Below are positions 59,892 through 64,000 of a DNA stretch of 64,000 bases, piece by piece. Numbering within the stretch: the stretch's first letter is position 1; every line of letters starts with the position of its first letter. Where the stretch lies: NCBI GenBank assembly GCA_018335935.1, contig JAGXRG010000047.1:1-64000 (forward strand), given 5' to 3'. Made by a program: the position numbers and the translations under genes. Under the pieces are notes generated by a model that was not told the origin of the DNA, searched no databases, and saw only the letters and a list, made by a program, of their open reading frames with translations. The stretch comes from Chitinophagaceae bacterium. GTDB lineage: Bacteria; Bacteroidota; Bacteroidia; Chitinophagales; Chitinophagaceae.

Positions 59892-60737
59892 CTAGCTAAG
59901 GGTTTCTTTTATAGTTCTTATATAGCTTGGTGGAACAGAATTTGGTTTTGGTGCAATTAATCTTTTTAATTGATCTGGATAAATACCAATTTTTAGTTTA
60001 AGAAATTGTTGCAAGAAACAAATGATTCTTAAAACAAATTGAGGTATTGGAATAGCAATTATTTTTTTGTTGAATGTTTTTGCAAGATGATGGATCAACT
60101 CTAGCATGGTAAATCCTTCTGGTCCATTAACTATATAATCTCCTGATTTATTATTGCCAATGATTTTGGCAATGTAATCTGTTGCATCATCAATTTGAAT
60201 AGGATACATTTTATCATTTATTCCAGAAGGGTAAAATATGAACTTCTTATTTTTTACTTTTTCAATCAATGCATCAATACCTTCTTGTTTTGTACCTCCA
60301 TAAATTTCAGAAGGTTTTATAATGATGGCATTTGGAAAATGTTCAAGAACTATTTTTTCGGCTTCAAGTTTTGTTGCTGCATACCAACCTCCATTGTTTA
60401 CAGCTGCTCTAGAACTAATGAAAATAAAATTTTCTACACCAGATGCTTTTGCTTTTGTAACGATCTCTTGTGTTACATCAACATTTATTTTTTTGTATGC
60501 TTCATAACTAAAAGCATGAGTACATGCTGCTGCATGAATGATAGTTTGAAATTTTGAAAAATTTATTGAATTAATTTCTGTAGATAAATCTGCTGAAATC
60601 CATTCAGCATATAGGTTTGAATCTTTATTTTTTTTTGTTCTTGAAACCCCTGTAAATTGAAAACCATCCTTCATCAAGTTTGCACAAACACCTTGTATCA
60701 GTTTACTTGAGGCACCTGTTACTAAAACTTGTTGCAT
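59892..60737 (-). CDS. NAD-dependent epimerase/dehydratase
   Basis: The 281-residue protein from ATG 60737 (the longer start at 60782 overlaps the GT2 gene) has a Rossmann motif VLVTGASSKLIQG, then TIIHAAACTHA, the FIFISSRAAVNNGGWYAATKLEAEKI region with the YxxxK catalytic motif, and KPSEIYGGTKQEGID. The chain fits the extended SDR family acting on nucleotide sugars. The substrate is unknown. It lies between the GT2 and GT-C genes on the same strand. Confidence 0.87.
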   Translation of the reverse strand: MQQVLVTGASSKLIQGVCANLMKDGFQFTGVSRTKKNKDSNLYAEWISADLSTEINSINFSKFQTIIHAAACTHAFSYEAYKKINVDVTQEIVTKAKASGVENFIFISSRAAVNNGGWYAATKLEAEKIVLEHFPNAIIIKPSEIYGGTKQEGIDALIEKVKNKKFIFYPSGINDKMYPIQIDDATDYIAKIIGNNKSGDYIVNGPEGFTMLELIHHLAKTFNKKIIAIPIPQFVLRIICFLQQFLKLKIGIYPDQLKRLIAPKPNSVPPSYIRTIKETLS

Positions 60738-60741
60738 GAAA

Positions 60742-61479
60742 TTAATTTTTTCTAAAACGATAAGTAATAAGGTTTCTAACAAACTCTAGAATGGCAGAAA
60801 CTTTTACAAAAGAACGCCTGTCTTTAATCTGACTAAACACCACAGGAAACTCATAAAAGCTTAATTGCAATCTTCTCACTTCAAGCATAATTTCTGCATC
60901 GGCAAACCAATCGTTTGAAGTAAGCTGTAATTGTTTGAAAGCTTGTTGTGTAATGATTTTTGGTTTAGAATTAATATCTCTGCTATGTAATCCTGGAAAT
61001 AAAATTCTAAAAAATACATTATACCAAAAGGAAATAAATTTTCTGTAAGCACCATCGTAACGTGCTTCTCTAAAAGTTTTTACTAGGTCAACATTTTTTT
61101 CTTTGATGTATTGATAGGCTTTTTCAATACTATCAATCGGGAACTGACCATCACCATCAATCACACAAATATATTTACCTGTTGCAGCATTCATACCCAT
61201 TCTCATATCCCAACCCATCATACCTTCTTTGGGTTTGATGATGGGTTTTATTTTTGAATTATTTTGTGCTAATTGAGTAATAATTTCACCAGTTTTATCA
61301 TCAGAACCTACTAAATAATTTCCTACTAAAACCAATTCCCAATTGGGTTCAAAGCGATTGAGTTGTTCTTGTAAAGTATCGGTAAATGCAATAATACTTT
61401 CACCTGCTCTATAGCAAAGCACCACAACAGAAAGTGTAGGCTGTTTGTCAACTATTGATATTTCTTTCACTGTTGACAT
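60742..61479 (-). CDS. Glycosyltransferase family 2 protein
   Basis: The 245-residue protein is GT-A fold: PTLSVVVLCYRAGESI at the start, DDKTGEIITQLAQ, then KYICVIDGDGQFPIDSIEKAYQYI with the DGD metal-binding motif, and AEIMLEVRRLQLSFYEFPVVF. It resembles polyprenyl-phosphate sugar synthases or DPM1-like enzymes but has no membrane segments. It begins in a TAATG overlap with the alaS stop codon, so it is co-transcribed with alaS. It and the epimerase and GT-C genes probably form one glycosylation unit. Confidence 0.88.
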   Translation of the reverse strand: MSTVKEISIVDKQPTLSVVVLCYRAGESIIAFTDTLQEQLNRFEPNWELVLVGNYLVGSDDKTGEIITQLAQNNSKIKPIIKPKEGMMGWDMRMGMNAATGKYICVIDGDGQFPIDSIEKAYQYIKEKNVDLVKTFREARYDGAYRKFISFWYNVFFRILFPGLHSRDINSKPKIITQQAFKQLQLTSNDWFADAEIMLEVRRLQLSFYEFPVVFSQIKDRRSFVKVSAILEFVRNLITYRFRKN

Positions 61480-64000
61480 TAGAATAAATTCTTTACTGAT
61501 TCAATCACTTTGTTCAAATTACTAGCATCCTGACCACCAGCAGTTGCTAAGGTTTTTTGTCCACCACCACCACCTTTTATAATTGGAGTAATATGTTCTT
61601 TAATAATTTTAGGAGCTTCAAATCCTTTACCTACCATAGTTTCGGATAATGCAATTGCCACTGAGGCTTTGCCATTGATGTTAGCAGCTAATACAACAAC
61701 AGAACTTTGTTGATTTAAATCACTAGCCAATTTTTTCAATCCATCTGCATTACTCAATTCTAGCACTTTACCAATAAATGAAATACCATTAATGTTTTCA
61801 ACTTGTTGTTCAAGTTCTATTTTAAGTTGAGCAATTTGTTTGGCCTCTAAACTTTCAATTTTCTTTTTAAGCTCTTTATTTTCTGCCAAAGAATTTTCAA
61901 TTTGTTTAATGAGTTCTTTTGGATTATTGAAAGCAGATTTTACTTCATTTAACTGTTGTAATTGTTCATTCAAATAATGCTCACAAGCTTTTCCACTAAC
62001 AGCTTCTATACGTCTAACCCCTGCAGCAATAGCAGATTCACTAGTTATTTTAAAGAAACCCAACTCGCCTGTATAACCAACATGAGTTCCTCCACAAAGT
62101 TCTATCGAATATTTTTCATCCATTATAACCACACGAACTTTATCGCCATATTTTTCTCCAAACAAAGCCATAGCACCGAGTTTAATGGCTTCATCTTTTT
62201 CCATTTCTTTTATCACTACAGGAATATTAGCTCTTATTTTTTCGTTGACAATGGTTTCAATTGTTGCAATTTCAGCATCAGTAACTTTTGCAAAATGTGA
62301 GAAGTCGAAACGCAAATGTTCATCATTCACCAAACTTCCTTTTTGTGCAACATGTGTGCCTAAAACATTTCTAAGAGCAGCATGTAAGAGGTGAGTGGAA
62401 GAATGGTTTCTCGTGGTTTCATTTCTTGTTGAAGAATTTACAGTTGCAATAACATCATTACTTAAATCAATTCCTTCAGGTAAGCTTTCAACAAAATGAA
62501 TAATTAAATTGTTTTCTTTCTTAGTATCAAAAACCTCCAACTCCCAATTCCCAATTCCCAATTTCCCAACATCACCAACCTGTCCACCACTTTCAGCATA
62601 AAAAGGAGTTGTTGCTAAAACAATTTGTACACTTTCTTTTCCCTTTGCTTTTGCTTTTCTGTACTTAACAACTTTTGTTGTAGTACTTAATTGGTTGTAA
62701 CCCACAAATTCACTATCTGTAATATCATTAATAATTATCCAATCTGCTGTATCAATGGCTGTGGCTGCTCTTGAACGATTTTTTTGTTCTGCTAATGAAC
62801 TTTCAAAACCTGCTTCATCTACATTTAAATTATTTTCACTGGCAATTAATCTGGTTAAGTCAATCGGAAAACCATAAGTATCAAACAATTCAAATGCTGC
62901 TTTACCATCAATAGTTTTTGCTGTTGATGTAATAATGTCATCTAATCTTTTCAAACCTTTATCAAGTGTTCTTAAAAAAGCTTCTTCTTCTTCTTTAATC
63001 ACTTTTGTAACAAAATCTTGTTGTGCTTTTAACTCAGGAAAAACATTTTCGAATTGATTGGCAAGTGTTGGTATGAGTTGATGCAATAGAGTTTGCTTAT
63101 AATCTAAATAAGAATAATAATAACGAACAGCTCTACGTAAAATTCTTCTTATAACATAACCTGCACCTGTATTGCTGGGTAATTGTCCATCTGCAATAGT
63201 GAAACAAATGGCACGAATATGATCTGCTAAAACTCTAAAAGCTACAGCTTGTTTGCTATCACTATAATCATATTTTTTAGATGTGATTTTTTCTATTTCA
63301 GCAATAGTTCTAGTAAACACATCTGTATCGTAATTACTTTGTTTGCCTTGTATTACTCTAACCAATCTTTCAAAACCCATGCCTGTATCAACATGCTTTG
63401 CTGGTAGAGGTTGTAGGCTTCCATCTTTTAAACGATTGAACTGAATAAAAACATTATTCCATATTTCAATTACTTGTGGATGATCGTTATTGACCAAAGT
63501 TGATCCATCAATTTGTTTTCTTTCTTTATCACTTCTACAATCCACATGAATTTCAGTACAAGGACCACATGGGCCAGTATCGCCCATTTCCCAAAAATTA
63601 TCTTTTTTATTGCCAAGTAAAATTCTGTCTTCTGCAATAACTTTTTTCCACTCATTAAATGCTTCTTCATCTTTTGGCAAACCTTCTTTTTCATCACCTT
63701 CAAAAATGGTGACGTATAATCTGTCTTTATCAAGCTTATAAACTTCTGTCAATAATTCCCAACTCCAGGCAATGGCTTCTTTTTTAAAGTAACCGCCTGA
63801 ATGACTTTCAAGTCGGGCAGGATCGCCAAAACTCCAATTGCCCAACATTTCAAACATGGTATGATGATAAGTATCTACACCTACTTCTTCTAAATCATTA
63901 TGCTTACCACTAACACGCAAACATTTTTGTGTATCTGCGATTCTAGGATTTTCTGGAGTTCTATTTCCTAAAAAATAATCTTTAAATTGATTCATACCCG
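61479..64000 (-). CDS. alaS: Alanyl-tRNA synthetase, N-terminus cut by the window edge
   Basis: At least 838 residues are present, and the frame remains open to base 64000; the usual start lies further upstream. The first visible motif GMNQFKDYFLG is about 40 residues from the true start in homologues. Further landmarks are GTGAGYVIRRILRRAVRY-like region (aminoacylation), ESGGQVGDVG, HSSTHLLHAALRNVLGTHV (editing domain HxxxH), YSIELCGGTHVG (zinc, CGGTH), and the C-terminal GGGGGQKTLATAGGQD. It charges tRNA-Ala and edits Ser and Gly. The stop overlaps the GT2 start. Confidence 0.97.
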   Translation of the reverse strand, partial: GMNQFKDYFLGNRTPENPRIADTQKCLRVSGKHNDLEEVGVDTYHHTMFEMLGNWSFGDPARLESHSGGYFKKEAIAWSWELLTEVYKLDKDRLYVTIFEGDEKEGLPKDEEAFNEWKKVIAEDRILLGNKKDNFWEMGDTGPCGPCTEIHVDCRSDKERKQIDGSTLVNNDHPQVIEIWNNVFIQFNRLKDGSLQPLPAKHVDTGMGFERLVRVIQGKQSNYDTDVFTRTIAEIEKITSKKYDYSDSKQAVAFRVLADHIRAICFTIADGQLPSNTGAGYVIRRILRRAVRYYYSYLDYKQTLLHQLIPTLANQFENVFPELKAQQDFVTKVIKEEEEAFLRTLDKGLKRLDDIITSTAKTIDGKAAFELFDTYGFPIDLTRLIASENNLNVDEAGFESSLAEQKNRSRAATAIDTADWIIINDITDSEFVGYNQLSTTTKVVKYRKAKAKGKESVQIVLATTPFYAESGGQVGDVGKLGIGNWELEVFDTKKENNLIIHFVESLPEGIDLSNDVIATVNSSTRNETTRNHSSTHLLHAALRNVLGTHVAQKGSLVNDEHLRFDFSHFAKVTDAEIATIETIVNEKIRANIPVVIKEMEKDEAIKLGAMALFGEKYGDKVRVVIMDEKYSIELCGGTHVGYTGELGFFKITSESAIAAGVRRIEAVSGKACEHYLNEQLQQLNEVKSAFNNPKELIKQIENSLAENKELKKKIESLEAKQIAQLKIELEQQVENINGISFIGKVLELSNADGLKKLASDLNQQSSVVVLAANINGKASVAIALSETMVGKGFEAPKIIKEHITPIIKGGGGGQKTLATAGGQDASNLNKVIESVKNLF

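Overview
The window is AT-rich chromosomal DNA from a member of the Bacteroidota, most likely Chitinophagales/Chitinophagaceae. The evidence is a SusC/SusD pair, a type IX secretion sorting domain, a TamL-type outer-membrane lipoprotein, a Rho factor with a long disordered insertion, a MurA with Asp in place of the catalytic Cys, and recurrent TAnnTTTG-type promoter elements without Shine-Dalgarno sites. No rRNA, tRNA, CRISPR array or recognisable transposase was found. Most of the window is core genome.

Layout. 1-6 kb holds secreted proteins: a DUF4402 fragment, a Spy/CpxP-like helical repeat protein, a DUF1501/DUF1800 pair and a T9SS cargo protein. 6-12.5 kb holds housekeeping and envelope genes: radical SAM, metF, an alkyltransferase-like protein, a DUF5522 protein, trmB, a gamma-carbonic-anhydrase-like protein, mtgA and an esterase. 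12.6-17.7 kb carries mutL and murA, separated by a 1.9-kb insert. 17.7-25.9 kb is an exopolysaccharide locus: a GH5 glucanase divergent from a degenerate histidine kinase, a BcsB-like protein, a GT2 synthase and a frameshifted multi-pass membrane protein. 25.8-34 kb has holA, an exonuclease, a TetR regulator with a PaaE-like reductase, a Mur ligase paralogue, tadA, meaB and a CDGSH protein. 34-40.6 kb has secA, an AlkA-like glycosylase, a MazF-type toxin-antitoxin pair and a stand-alone C-terminal half of CarB. 40.8-51.3 kb has rho, tamL, an RNA methyltransferase, truB, mdh, an mlaF-like ATPase, lysA and a lycopene cyclase. 51.4-58.2 kb has SusC, SusD, a surface lipoprotein and a di-heme peroxidase. 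58.2-64 kb has three glycosylation genes downstream of a 5'-truncated alaS.

The strongest unexplained signal is the mutL-murA interval. The last 69 bases of mutL are present a second time just before murA, with three differences that are all synonymous. The two copies bracket two unknown exported proteins and an XRE regulator preceded by an extended dyad. This is the footprint of an element that integrated at the 3' end of mutL and restored the reading frame, but no integrase is present. The second point of interest is the exopolysaccharide operon. Its synthase carries an N-terminal domain resembling the GspE/MshE N-terminal family instead of PilZ, its kinase-like protein lacks the phospho-acceptor His, and its last gene needs a -1 shift to be read through.
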